Under the pieces are notes generated by a model, which had not been told where the DNA came from, did not search any database, and saw only the letters and a list, made by a program, of their open reading frames with translations. A program made the translations under genes and the position numbers. From positions 1-35,084 of the forward strand of contig JALESO010000029.1 in NCBI GenBank assembly GCA_022781925.1: DNA of 35,084 bases. The letters run 5' to 3'. This DNA comes from Lachnospiraceae bacterium (GTDB taxonomy: Bacteria > Bacillota > Clostridia > Lachnospirales > Lachnospiraceae). Shown here piece by piece: positions 25,972-34,758 of this stretch; position 1 is the stretch's first letter, and every line of letters begins with the position of its first letter.

Positions 25972-26940
25972 ATGAGAGCACAGATTATAGGAACCGGCAG
26001 CTGTCTGCCGGAAAAGATAGTAACAAATGATTTTCTTTCCACTATCGTGGATACCAGTGATGAGTGGATCAGCAGCAGAACCGGTATCCGTCAGCGTCAT
26101 ATTGCAGTGGAAGAGACTACGGCATCCATGTCCACGGAGGCTGGAAGAAGAGCTTTGGAGTCTGCAGGGGTAAAAGCAGAAGATCTGGATCTGATCATTG
26201 TGGCAACCTGTACACCGGATACGCTGGTTCCGAATACGGCATGTCTGGTACAGAGCGAGCTTGGCGCTGTGAATGCAGTTGCTTTTGATATCAGTGCTGC
26301 ATGCTCAGGTTTTGTATTTGCACTGAATATGGTGGATGCCTATATGCAGGCAGGGGTACACAAGACCGCTCTTGTCATCGGTGCAGAGACGCTGTCACGT
26401 ATTGTGGACTGGAGTGACCGTTCCACCTGCGTACTGTTTGCCGATGGAGCCGGTGCGGCAGTTGTCCGTGCGGCAGAACACGGTGTGATCGCATCTACCC
26501 AGAGAAGCGACGGAACCCGTGGCGGTGCGATCTATGTAAAAAACAGAGAAAATTATAATCCTTTTGTGACGGAACAAAAACCAATGGATTATCTGTATAT
26601 GGATGGCGGAGAAGTGTTCAAATTTGCGGTGAAAAAAGTACCGCAGTCCATTATGCAGACACTGGAAGCTGCAAACCTGACCACAGAGGACATCGACTGG
26701 TATCTGTTCCATCAGGCAAATGCCAGAATCACGGCAACCATTGCGAAACGTTTGAAAGTGCCGAATGAGAAAATCCCGATGAATGTGGACAAATGCGGAA
26801 ACACCTCCGCAGCCAGTGTGGCAATCCTTCTGGATGAGGTCAATCGTAAGGGAATGCTGAAAAAAGGCGATAAGCTGATGCTGGCCGGATTTGGTTCCGG
26901 ACTGACCTGGGGAACCATGGCAATCGAGTGGGGAATTTAA
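25972..26940 (+). CDS. fabH: Beta-ketoacyl-ACP synthase III
   Basis: It condenses acetyl- or branched acyl-CoA with malonyl-ACP to start type II fatty-acid synthesis. The 322 residues hold the catalytic triad C111 (SAACSGF), H247 (LFHQANARI) and N277 (CGNTSAAS), and the TSDEWISSRTGIRQRHI segment of the CoA site. The ATG follows TGGAGGG. It has a strong promoter and a FabT-like operator. In many Firmicutes fabH opens a cluster with acpP, fabK, fabD and fabG; here it stands alone, ending at a hairpin and facing an Rpn nuclease gene. Confidence 0.97.
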   Translation: MRAQIIGTGSCLPEKIVTNDFLSTIVDTSDEWISSRTGIRQRHIAVEETTASMSTEAGRRALESAGVKAEDLDLIIVATCTPDTLVPNTACLVQSELGAVNAVAFDISAACSGFVFALNMVDAYMQAGVHKTALVIGAETLSRIVDWSDRSTCVLFADGAGAAVVRAAEHGVIASTQRSDGTRGGAIYVKNRENYNPFVTEQKPMDYLYMDGGEVFKFAVKKVPQSIMQTLEAANLTTEDIDWYLFHQANARITATIAKRLKVPNEKIPMNVDKCGNTSAASVAILLDEVNRKGMLKKGDKLMLAGFGSGLTWGTMAIEWGI

Positions 26941-26956
26941 ATTCTTGTGTTGTAAA

Positions 26957-27027
26957 AACGCCAATCATCAATCTTACTTCTGCTACTATTAATTCACTGG
27001 CGGAGGAAAGATTGCCTGACTGGCGTT
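26957..27027. terminator. Imperfect hairpin between fabH and the convergent Rpn gene
   Basis: AACGCCA (26957-26963) pairs with TGGCGTT (27021-27027), and CAATCTT pairs with AAGATTG further in, leaving a loop of about 30 nt. CTTTAG follows on the plus strand and an A-run precedes it for the minus strand, so it may terminate both genes weakly. Confidence 0.5.
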
Positions 27028-27044
27028 CTTTAGTTCCCAGAAAA

Positions 27045-27983
27045 TTAGTTTTCGGAATTCTTTTTGTAATCGTCGACAGAAATATTAGCGGCATGGCAGG
27101 CCTGCTCGATGGAAAAACCAAAATCTTTGATTAAATTTTTCACTGTTGCAACGGCATTTGCTAATTTCCCTCTTTCTTCAATCATATCAAGTGCTTTACT
27201 TCTCATGATTACTTTCCCTCCTTCTACTGTTTCGGTCATTTTACTCCATCTTTCATCTACATAATAACTAATTGCGTCGGCAATTAACTTATCTATCGCT
27301 GTCATACCAGTAAAAATTTTTGTTAGTTCTGCCTCGTCGTCTTTGTAACGGATACTTTGTAAAAGTTTGCCAAAATCAGATTGAAATTTGTCAAAATTAT
27401 CAATTTTATTTGGTTCAATCAGATTGATCTTATAATCTGGAACACATTCTAAAATTTTTTCATCAACATCTTCCGAAAACATATCGTGTAGAGATTTTGC
27501 ACCTGTCCACTCGTCTGTTCCATAGTAAATTACAAGTGTAATGACCGGTATCAGGTTATCTGTGTATTTCCAGCCAGATAAAAATTCTGTTCGGGTCATT
27601 TTGGGGGGATTGCCATTTTTTCTCTGTTTGCGATAGTCTGCAGCAATATCTTCTGCTTGTTTTGTGTAACGAATTGCATCGTATAAAAATGAGCGTAATG
27701 GCATGGCTGTATGTATTTCTGTCTGATTTTCTACTCCGAGCAATATAAAATAATTTTTCCCATCCGTTTTAATAAGTGCTTTCTTTAATACATCTCTGTA
27801 TTTGTTAAAAAATGTATCGGTTCCCGTTTCTGGATCATCCAATTCAATCTCAGCAGGATCAATTTCTGAAAGATTAGTCGAGTCTATAAGTGTTTCCCCA
27901 CCAAATAATCCAGCATTAAATGCATCCGCAAAATATGTGTTATTACACATTAATTTTTTCCCAATAGCGTCTGATTTTCCCAT
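27045..27983 (-). CDS. Rpn-family recombination-promoting nuclease / putative transposase
   Basis: A 312-residue protein of the PD-(D/E)XK-type Rpn family. The nuclease core is in the first half: an Asp-bearing segment FFNKYRDVLKKALI, then FILLGVENQTEIHTAMPLRSF, whose E-x-Q follows the family pattern. The LIPVITLVIYYGTDEWTG segment is also typical. The C-terminal tail (FGFSIEQACHAANISVDDY) looks like a small helix-turn-helix-type tail. Escherichia coli RpnA is a calcium-stimulated DNA endonuclease; such genes are scattered, often multi-copy, and suspected in recombination or phage defence. The ATG follows AAAGGAGG. Its coding sequence is AT-richer than its neighbours, suggesting transfer. A broken relative is at 3312-4381. 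Confidence 0.87.
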   Translation of the reverse strand: MGKSDAIGKKLMCNNTYFADAFNAGLFGGETLIDSTNLSEIDPAEIELDDPETGTDTFFNKYRDVLKKALIKTDGKNYFILLGVENQTEIHTAMPLRSFLYDAIRYTKQAEDIAADYRKQRKNGNPPKMTRTEFLSGWKYTDNLIPVITLVIYYGTDEWTGAKSLHDMFSEDVDEKILECVPDYKINLIEPNKIDNFDKFQSDFGKLLQSIRYKDDEAELTKIFTGMTAIDKLIADAISYYVDERWSKMTETVEGGKVIMRSKALDMIEERGKLANAVATVKNLIKDFGFSIEQACHAANISVDDYKKNSEN

Positions 27984-28443
27984 ATTTTTTCCTCCTTGTA
28001 AAAAATTGAGAACAATCTGCGTTTGAGGTTATTCCTGCCATCACGCAAAAAATTCTCATGTAAATTTTCCATCATGTTTGAATCTCTCCGCCGATACGGC
28101 ATGAATAAAATTATGAGATATGCATTGCAGATTTTTGAGTTTGCAGAAAATGCTTGTGATAATTATATAGAACATGTAATTTTCTGAAAATGTGTTTAGA
28201 AATATACAAATCTGACATTTTGATGTTATCGTCAGTATAAGCTGAGAATTTGTTGTATGTCAACCATATTTTTTTTATGAAAAATCTCTTTGTACAATAT
28301 GACGAAAGGGATAAGAATGCTCTAAATCTATATATTTTCTGAATTTTGTGAGTTTAATGAGCACCGATGGAACTCGTTGTGTCATAAAGTTGGGGGTGAT
28401 TTTTGTTTATAATGCCGATATTGTCGCTGGACAGAAAATCATG
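27984..28443. other. AT-rich intergenic gap without recognised genes
   Basis: About 460 bases between the leftward Rpn gene and the rightward lipoprotein promoter. It presumably contains the Rpn promoter. No reading frame, RNA gene or strong repeat was found. Base composition is distinctly AT-rich. Confidence 0.6.
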
Positions 28444-28473
28444 TTGTTGTATCGTGGGAGTGTATGATATACT
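28444..28473 (+). promoter_or_regulatory. Candidate extended -10 promoter for the broken lipoprotein gene
   Basis: TTGTTG (28444-28449), an 18-base spacer, then TGA-TATACT (28465-28473), an extended -10. The start would fall near 28480, about 45 nt before the ATG at 28525. Confidence 0.5.
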
Positions 28474-28524
28474 GTTTATATGGATAAATGAAAAAATAGT
28501 TGTCGTATGATAAGGGGGGATTTT

Positions 28525-29207
28525 ATGAAACGAAAGAGCATAAAATATATTGGCCTGGTACTTCTTTGCGTGGCGGGATGTATGTTTGTGACAGCGTGTG
28601 GCCAGGATAAGGATCATACGGCTAAGAAGGATGAAAGCGTTATCAGCAGTGAAGCAGAAACCTCGGATGCGGAAAAGAGTACAGATCCGGCGGATTATGA
28701 AACAGGCACCAGGGATCATTACCTTGCTGTATGGGCACAGGAGAAGGGGTTGTCTTATGCGGCAGCAGAAAGTCAGGAACGTCTGGAAACTGACGAGATT
28801 GCACTGGGGGAAGATGAAGCGATCGGATATGCGACAGTGGACAAGGAATGTGGTTCTGTTTCGAATGGAAACGGTTGTAATGAAAAACAGCATTTTCTGC
28901 GGATGTCCGTTATATTTACCAGAAGACGGATGGCACGATCACAGCGATTGACAATCTGGCAAATGTAAAAGTATATCTCCCGGAAGTTCCGGATGCAACG
29001 GCACAGCTGTCAGATCCAAATATTTATCAGGAAGAGCATGGTTACCGCATCAGTGTGACAGGAACGTTAAGTTTTACTCTGGAAAATGCAGATGTGACGC
29101 AGGGTGGAGAATTTGCCTCTGTGGAAACTTCTGGAAATCAGAGCGACGTTATCACAACGGCGAAAACATTTGCGATTTTATTTCAGCAGAGCGATGTACA
29201 GAAATAA
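28525..29207 (+). pseudogene. Uncharacterised lipoprotein gene broken by a one-base deletion
   Basis: ATG 28525 follows an AAGGGGGGA ribosome site. The N-terminus is a signal peptide with a lipobox (FVTACGQ). The first frame reads well to NGNGCNEK and then degenerates to a stop at 28968. Adding one A to the five-A run at 28883-28887 continues the protein as TAFSADVRYIYQKTDGTITA and on to a stop at 29205-29207, giving 227 residues. The rescued C-terminal half (SVTGTLSFTLENADVTQGG) is beta-rich. I recognise no family. Either the gene is inactivated, the locus varies by slippage, or the sequence lacks a base. Confidence 0.75.
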
Positions 29208-29336
29208 TATATAGGATAAAAATTGTAAAATCATGTGGACCTTTTTAGTGTGCACATGGTTTGAAAAGAGGATACCAGATATATGATGCATATTGAGAGT
29301 AGATAGCATTTTTTATCTATTACATAGCGTAAATCA

Positions 29337-29402
29337 GAGGGCGCTGGAAATTTTTTCTCTGAACGCGATTGTTAGTGGAGGAGACAAAATTTCAGCGCCC
29401 TC
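29337..29402. repeat. 66-bp long imperfect hairpin upstream of the SleC-like gene
   Basis: A left arm of 23 bases (29337-29359, beginning GAGGGCGCTG) pairs with 29381-29402 (ending CAGCGCCCTC) with one or two mismatches, leaving a loop of about 21 nt. No T-run follows (GTTATAC), so it is not a normal terminator. It occupies the middle of the 293-base gap after the broken lipoprotein; an imperfect CATGTG/CACATG hairpin near 29233-29262 may terminate that gene. Confidence 0.6.
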
Positions 29403-29500
29403 GTTATACATAAAATGAAAAACATAAAATCAAAAGAAACAGAGACATTTTTCCGGCATCACCGCATAGATTAGTGTAAACATGATTTTGTGAGGGTTTT

Positions 29501-30772
29501 ATGCCGGACAAAGGGTTACGCGTACAACAAACAGAAAATGTGGACAGAGGAAGGCTGCAGGTCAATGTGACATCGACATTGGGACTGCAGCCTGTTGTGA
29601 ATGCACGGGTGAGCATTGCATACACAGGGGAGAGTCAGCGCCCCTTGGAAGAACTGCAGACAGATTCCTCCGGTCAGACGGAGGCAGTGACGCTGGATAC
29701 ACCGCCGGTGGAGTATTCCCAGGAGCCGAATCAGCCGCAGCCTTTTTCGGAATATACGGTGACCGTGCAGGCAGATGGCTATCGTCCTGTGGAGGTGTCC
29801 GCAATCGATGTGTTTCCGAATGAGACGGCTCTGCAGGAGATACGGATGGAGCCGCTGGATATCTCCCAGGGCGAGGGAGAGGAAAATATTGTGGTTCCGC
29901 CGAACACGCTGTGGGGAGATTTTCCACCGAAGATTCCGGAGGAAGAGGTAAAACCGGTGAATGAATCCGGGGAGATCGTTTTAAGCCGCGTGGTCATCCC
30001 GGAGTATGTGATCGTCCATGACGGGCCGCCGACGGACACCCGGGCGCAGGATTACTATGTGCGTTACCGGGATTATATCAAAAATGTGGCATCCAGTGAG
30101 ATCTATTCCACCTGGCCGGAGGCCACGCTGCGGGCCAATATTCTGGCGATCATGTCCTTTGCTTTAAATCGTGTATACACGGAGTGGTACAGAGGAAAAG
30201 GATATGACTTTACCATTACATCTTCCACTGCCTACGATCAGAAATGGTCTTTCGGCCGCACGATCTTCAGCAATATTTCCCGGATCGTGGACGAAATTTT
30301 CAATAATTATCTGTCCCGGCCGAATGTGCAGCAGCCGATCCTGACCCAGTATTGTGATGGGAAAAATGTGACATGCAGTGGATGGATGACCCAGTGGGGC
30401 TCCCGTTATCTGGGAGATCAGGGATACAGTCCCATCGAAATCCTGCGTTATTATTACGGCAGCAGTATTTACATCAATTCTGCGGAGGAGATTGCGGGGA
30501 TTCCGTCTTCCTGGCCGGGCACAGATCTGGCGGTGGGGTCTTCCGGCACAAAGGTGCGGCAGATGCAGCAGCAGCTTGCCCGGATTTCCCAGGCATATTC
30601 GGCGATTCCGACCATTACCGTAGACGGCATTTTCGGGGAGCGCACCCGAGAGGCCGTGGAAGCATTTCAGAGGATCTTTGATCTGCCAGTGTCGGGTGTG
30701 GTGGATTTTCCGACCTGGTACAAAATTTCCCAGATTTATGTGGGTGTGACGCGGATTGCGGAACTGAGTTAA
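29501..30772 (+). CDS. SleC-like spore cortex-lytic / peptidoglycan-binding protein
   Basis: A 423-residue protein with no signal peptide. The first 125 residues are beta-rich and carboxypeptidase-regulatory-like (RLQVNVTSTLGLQPVVNARV, YTVTVQADGYRPVEV). The middle is SpoIID/SleC-like, with the candidate catalytic glutamate E207 in WPEATLRANILAIMSFALN and the TSSTAYDQKWSFGRTIF segment. The C-terminus (about 345-415) is a PG_binding_1 repeat (GSSGTKVRQMQQQL, DGIFGERTREAVEAFQ). Clostridial SleC has this order and is a cortex-lytic enzyme activated by Csp proteases; no csp gene is seen here. Several paralogues per genome are common in this group, so its exact role (cortex lysis or spore-coat function) is uncertain. 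Confidence 0.8.
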   Translation: MPDKGLRVQQTENVDRGRLQVNVTSTLGLQPVVNARVSIAYTGESQRPLEELQTDSSGQTEAVTLDTPPVEYSQEPNQPQPFSEYTVTVQADGYRPVEVSAIDVFPNETALQEIRMEPLDISQGEGEENIVVPPNTLWGDFPPKIPEEEVKPVNESGEIVLSRVVIPEYVIVHDGPPTDTRAQDYYVRYRDYIKNVASSEIYSTWPEATLRANILAIMSFALNRVYTEWYRGKGYDFTITSSTAYDQKWSFGRTIFSNISRIVDEIFNNYLSRPNVQQPILTQYCDGKNVTCSGWMTQWGSRYLGDQGYSPIEILRYYYGSSIYINSAEEIAGIPSSWPGTDLAVGSSGTKVRQMQQQLARISQAYSAIPTITVDGIFGERTREAVEAFQRIFDLPVSGVVDFPTWYKISQIYVGVTRIAELS

Positions 30773-30857
30773 ATAATATAGTTTATCTATTGTTATGTAA
30801 GCAGAATCATTCCCTGAATAATATGTGATGAGTAAACTGTAAATAAAAGGTGTAAAT

Positions 30858-30894
30858 AAAATGCCGGAGAGATCATAATTCCTCTGGCATTTTT
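30858..30894 (+). terminator. Intrinsic terminator after the SleC-like gene
   Basis: AAAATGCCGGAGAG (30858-30871) pairs with CCTCTGGCATTTT (30881-30893) with wobbles around a 9-nt loop, followed by TCTTT. Confidence 0.88.
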
Positions 30895-30954
30895 CTTTGA
30901 TTTCATGTAGAATAGGGCATAAACGACAGAATATATAGAAAGATGAGAGGATAA

Positions 30955-32052
30955 ATGATGGAAGAGAAAAAAAACATTATGGATTATGACACTGTTTCCT
31001 TAGATGATGAAAACAGCGCCGTAGTTATTATCGATCAGACAAAATTACCGGGAACCACAGAGATCATTGCATTAAAGACCGCACAGGAGATCTGGGACGC
31101 AATCTATCTGCTTCAGGTGCGTGGCGCTCCGGCCATCGGTGTGGCAGCAGCTTACGGTATCTATGTACTGGCAAAAGGTATTGACACAGACAATTATGAC
31201 GAGTTTTATGCAGAGTTCAAGAAACAGAAAGAATATCTGGATTCTTCCCGTCCGACCGCAGTCAACCTTTCCTGGGCATTAAACCGTATGGAGCAGGTGG
31301 TATTAAACAATGCAGACAAGTCCGTTGCTGAGATCAAACAGCTTCTGAAAGAGGAGTCCATCGAGATCCAGGACGAGGATATCCGTGTGTGCAAAGCCAT
31401 CGGTGAGTATGGTCTGACTCTGGTAAAACCGGGTGACGGTATTCTGACACACTGCAACGCAGGAAAACTTGCAACAAGCAAATACGGTACAGCGACAGCT
31501 CCGATCTATCTGGGACAGGAGCGCGGCTACAATTTCCGTGTATTTGCAGATGAGACCAGACCGTTGCTTCAGGGCGCACGTCTGACTGCTTTCGAGCTTC
31601 AGTCATCCGGCGTTGACGTAACACTGATCTGTGATAACATGTCCGCAACTGTTATGAAAAACGGCTGGGTAGATGCAATTTTCGTAGGCTGTGACCGTGT
31701 GGCAGCAAACGGTGATACCGCAAACAAGATCGGTACTTCCGTAGTTGCAGCAGTTGCAAAACAGTACAATGTACCGATGTATATCGCAGCTCCGACTTCC
31801 ACCATCGATATGAACACACCGACCGGTGATCAGATCAAGATCGAGCAGAGAAAACCGGAAGAAGTGACAGAGATGTGGTACAAAGAGCGCATGGCTCCGG
31901 AAGGTGTCAAAGTATTCAATCCGGCATTTGACGTGACAGATCATGAGTTGATCGCAGGTATCGTAACGGAGTTCGGTATCGCGCGTCCGCCTTATACAGA
32001 ATCTTTCAAAGAGATTTTTGCAAAAAAAGAGGCAGCGCAGAAGAATAAATAA
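30955..32052 (+). CDS. mtnA: S-methyl-5-thioribose-1-phosphate isomerase
   Basis: It converts 5-methylthioribose-1-phosphate to 5-methylthioribulose-1-phosphate in methionine salvage; related enzymes also act on 5-deoxyribose-1-phosphate. The 365 residues show [13 protein letters not shown], the catalytic cysteine C167 in [10 protein letters not shown] and aspartate D247 in [10 protein letters not shown], then [15 protein letters not shown]. The start is ATG 30955 after GAGAGGA; a second Met follows at once. No other salvage genes (mtnK, mtnB, mtnN) are adjacent, so the partners must lie elsewhere or the enzyme handles deoxyribose by-products of radical-SAM reactions. Confidence 0.95.
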   Translation: MMEEKKNIMDYDTVSLDDENSAVVIIDQTKLPGTTEIIALKTAQEIWDAIYLLQVRGAPAIGVAAAYGIYVLAKGIDTDNYDEFYAEFKKQKEYLDSSRPTAVNLSWALNRMEQVVLNNADKSVAEIKQLLKEESIEIQDEDIRVCKAIGEYGLTLVKPGDGILTHCNAGKLATSKYGTATAPIYLGQERGYNFRVFADETRPLLQGARLTAFELQSSGVDVTLICDNMSATVMKNGWVDAIFVGCDRVAANGDTANKIGTSVVAAVAKQYNVPMYIAAPTSTIDMNTPTGDQIKIEQRKPEEVTEMWYKERMAPEGVKVFNPAFDVTDHELIAGIVTEFGIARPPYTESFKEIFAKKEAAQKNK

Positions 32053-32114
32053 GAAAAACAGACTGTGTTGTATAAAAAACCTGTAATCCTAGTAAAATAT
32101 AGGAAAATAATCGC

Positions 32115-32143
32115 TTCACTTTTTCCATAGAGTGGGGTATAAT
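32115..32143 (+). promoter_or_regulatory. Candidate promoter of the mrp-type gene
   Basis: TTCACT (32115-32120), a 17-base spacer and TATAAT (32138-32143). The start near 32150 would leave a long leader of about 130 nt before the ATG at 32282, in which I recognise no riboswitch. Confidence 0.55.
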
Positions 32144-32281
32144 AAACAGTAATGGTTCAGCGGACATGCCCGCGTTTTTGAGGACAGAATCAGTGTCAGA
32201 CCGGGCAGTATGATCTGCATCACAGAACAGATCGGTGCTGGATCATTACAAGTTTTAACGGAAATCATAGGAGGTAGCATT

Positions 32282-33130
32282 ATGGCAGACAGTGCATGCA
32301 GCAGCTGCAGCAGTGCGGGAAGCTGTTCTTCCGAGAGCTGTGAAGGATGTCCGAGCAGCAAGCAGCCGCAGAGCTTTCAGGAAAAATTAAATGAGTATTC
32401 ATCTGTAAAAAAAGTGATCGGTGTTGTCAGTGGTAAAGGTGGTGTCGGAAAATCATTCGTAACCGCATCTTTGGCAACCGCAATGCGTAAAAAAGGATAC
32501 GAAGTAGGTATTCTGGATGCAGATATCACAGGACCGTCCATTCCGAAAATGTTCGGTGTACACGGACCGGCTATGGGCAGCGAGATGGGAATCTTACCGA
32601 TTGCGGCAGAGGACGGCACAAAGATCATGTCCATCAACTTACTGATGGAGGATGAGGAAGCTCCGGTTATCTGGAGAGGCCCGGTCATCGCAGGAACCGT
32701 AAAACAGTTCTGGAGCGATGTAGTCTGGGGGGATCTTGATTATTTATTTGTGGACATGCCGCCAGGAACCGGTGACGTTCCGCTGACTGTTTTCCAGTCT
32801 CTTCCGGTAGATGGCATTGTGATCGTGACATCCCCGCAGGAACTGGTTCAGATGATCGTAAAGAAAGCCTACAACATGGCTGGTATGATGGATATTCCGG
32901 TACTCGGTGTGGTAGAGAATTACAGCTATCTGAAATGTCCGGACTGCGGAAAAGAGATCAAACTGTTCGGTGAGAGCCACATTGATGAAGTCGCTTCTGA
33001 GCTGGCAATGCAGGTTCTTGGCAAAATGCCGCTGGATCCGGCTTACGCAGAACTGGCAGACCAGGGATTATTCTACAAAGCAGATAATCCATATCTGGAA
33101 GATGCCGTAAAGAAAATTGAAAATATGTAG
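32282..33130 (+). CDS. Mrp/NBP35-family Fe-S cluster carrier ATPase
   Basis: A 282-residue cytosolic P-loop ATPase that binds and transfers Fe-S clusters. The deviant Walker A loop KGGVGKS lies at residues 52-58, followed by GILDADITGPSIPKMFGVHG and VDMPPGTGDVPLTVFQSLP. The C-terminal cluster-ligand pair is C219-x2-C222 (KCPDCGKE). The N-terminus is unusual: five cysteines at 6, 9, 15, 20 and 23 in a Ser/Gly-rich segment, recalling the extra N-terminal cluster of NBP35. I choose ATG 32282, after TAGGAGGT; a 24-residue upstream extension to 32210 has no ribosome site. The last base of its stop is the first base of structured element B. Confidence 0.93.
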   Translation: MADSACSSCSSAGSCSSESCEGCPSSKQPQSFQEKLNEYSSVKKVIGVVSGKGGVGKSFVTASLATAMRKKGYEVGILDADITGPSIPKMFGVHGPAMGSEMGILPIAAEDGTKIMSINLLMEDEEAPVIWRGPVIAGTVKQFWSDVVWGDLDYLFVDMPPGTGDVPLTVFQSLPVDGIVIVTSPQELVQMIVKKAYNMAGMMDIPVLGVVENYSYLKCPDCGKEIKLFGESHIDEVASELAMQVLGKMPLDPAYAELADQGLFYKADNPYLEDAVKKIENM

Positions 33131-33241
33131 TAACTATTCAAAGCCAAGCAGTTTTTCCAGTAAATCTATTTGGCGAGAAGCCAACATGAGCAAACGGAAA
33201 GCCTGCAAAGGCGAGTTCGCAAATGGACTCTGAATAGTTAC
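33130..33241 (+). ncRNA. Structured 3'-UTR element, copy B (after mrp)
   Basis: A 112-bp relative of 16211-16359, starting on the last base of the mrp stop codon. The terminal stem pairs 33130-33140 with 33231-33241 perfectly and then continues with mismatches. Two outer pairs are swapped relative to copy A (C-G for T-A and the reverse), and the inner hairpin is GCCT-GCAA-AGGC where copy A has GCTTT-GGA-AAAGC, so pairing is kept while sequence changes. The hairpin TTGGC-GAGAA-GCCAA is shared. A 15-codon frame, MSKRKACKGEFANGL, spans 33186-33233. A terminator follows 26 bases on. Confidence 0.6.
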
Positions 33242-33266
33242 AATATGTAAGTGAAATTGCAGAAAT

Positions 33267-33326
33267 AAAAAGGTGTGCTATTTTCTTCTTTCATCTATAC
33301 GAAAGTAAGAATCAGCACATCTTTTT
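33267..33326 (+). terminator. Terminator following mrp and element B
   Basis: AAAAAGGTGTGCT (33267-33279) pairs with AGCACATCTTTTT (33314-33326), with an inner CTTTC/GAAAG stem. It ends in a T-run. Confidence 0.85.
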
Positions 33327-33357
33327 GATTTTCAGAAAGCGGGCACTTTCTTTTTCC

Positions 33358-33870
<513 letters not shown>

Positions 33871-33878
<8 letters not shown>

Positions 33879-34551
33879 GTCCCGCCGGAATCCGTTTCTG
33901 GCGCCGCCGTTCAATAGCTACGGAGATGGAACCATAGCACACGGAATACATAAAAGCAGCCAGTGCAAAGGCTGTCAGTACATCAAATACAGAATGTTGT
34001 TTTAAAAACATAGTGGATAAGATAATGCAGATGGTGAGAACCAGTGCTGTGTTTTTTATCCACTTTTTATTTTGCAGTTTTTTGCTGTGTGATAGTCCGA
34101 AATAAATGCCCAGGGAATTGTACACATGGATGCTTGGGAACAGGTTCGTCGGTGTATCCGTTGCGTACAACCGCTGCACGATGTGCACAAAAATATTATC
34201 CCTTGCGAATGTCTCCGGGCGGAGCAGCTGTCCGTTCGGATATACCGTCGAGATAAAGAGGAATACGGTCATGCCAGTGATCAGGAAGATGCCGAGCCGC
34301 CAGCACAGTTTTCCATCTGTAAATGCGATAAAGATAATGCCAACTGCCATGTACACGAACCACAGGTAATAGGGAATGACAAAAAATTCGCAGAATGGAA
34401 TGTAGTCATCTAAGGCCATGTGAATGACATGGAAGTTTGAATTGATAGTTACTTTTTTCTCCAGCCAGCAGAACCACGGGATATAGATCAGTGCGTACAG
34501 CAGCAGAAAAAAGTGGGTGTTGTGTCTGAGATATTCAAAAATTTTTTTCAT
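33871..34551 (-). CDS. PAP2-family membrane phosphatase
   Basis: A 226-residue integral membrane protein with about six hydrophobic segments. The phosphatase motifs are visible: NLFPSIHVYNSL (motif with the conserved PSxH) and STMFLKQHSVFDV (histidine-aspartate motif). A clear KX6RP motif is not evident, as in inositol-phosphorylceramide-synthase-like members. Likely substrates are lipid phosphates such as undecaprenyl-PP or phosphatidate; this is inference. I prefer ATG 34551, with CGGAGC about 10 bases upstream, over the TTG at 34557. It is leftward, and its 3' end overlaps the decayed MocR gene. Confidence 0.85.
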
Positions 34552-34729
34552 ACTCAATATTGCTCCGATGTAATTGTAATTTTTTTGCTCTCAAAACTGT
34601 GTGCTCTGTGTAGTTTGGACACAGTTCTTTTCTTAAAGGTTTATAGAAGAGTGTAGCACCATAGATAGAAAAAAACAACGTGGAAAAATCTTAAATTTAT
34701 GTAAAGATTGATAAAAAAATTCCGAAAAA

Positions 34730-34758
34730 TCGACGTTTTGTGCATTTTCTACTATAAC
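34730..34758 (+). promoter_or_regulatory. Possible promoter in the right-hand AT-rich region
   Basis: TCGACG (34730-34735), a 17-base spacer and TATAAC (34753-34758). A second possible box pair lies at about 34852-34880 (TTTTCA, TACAAT). Both point right toward the window edge, with no gene reached. Weak matches. Confidence 0.3.

Noticed and set aside
32210-32281. An upstream 24-residue extension of the Mrp protein
   Set aside because: No ribosome site before 32210, while TAGGAGGT sits just before ATG 32282 and the Cys-rich start then follows directly.
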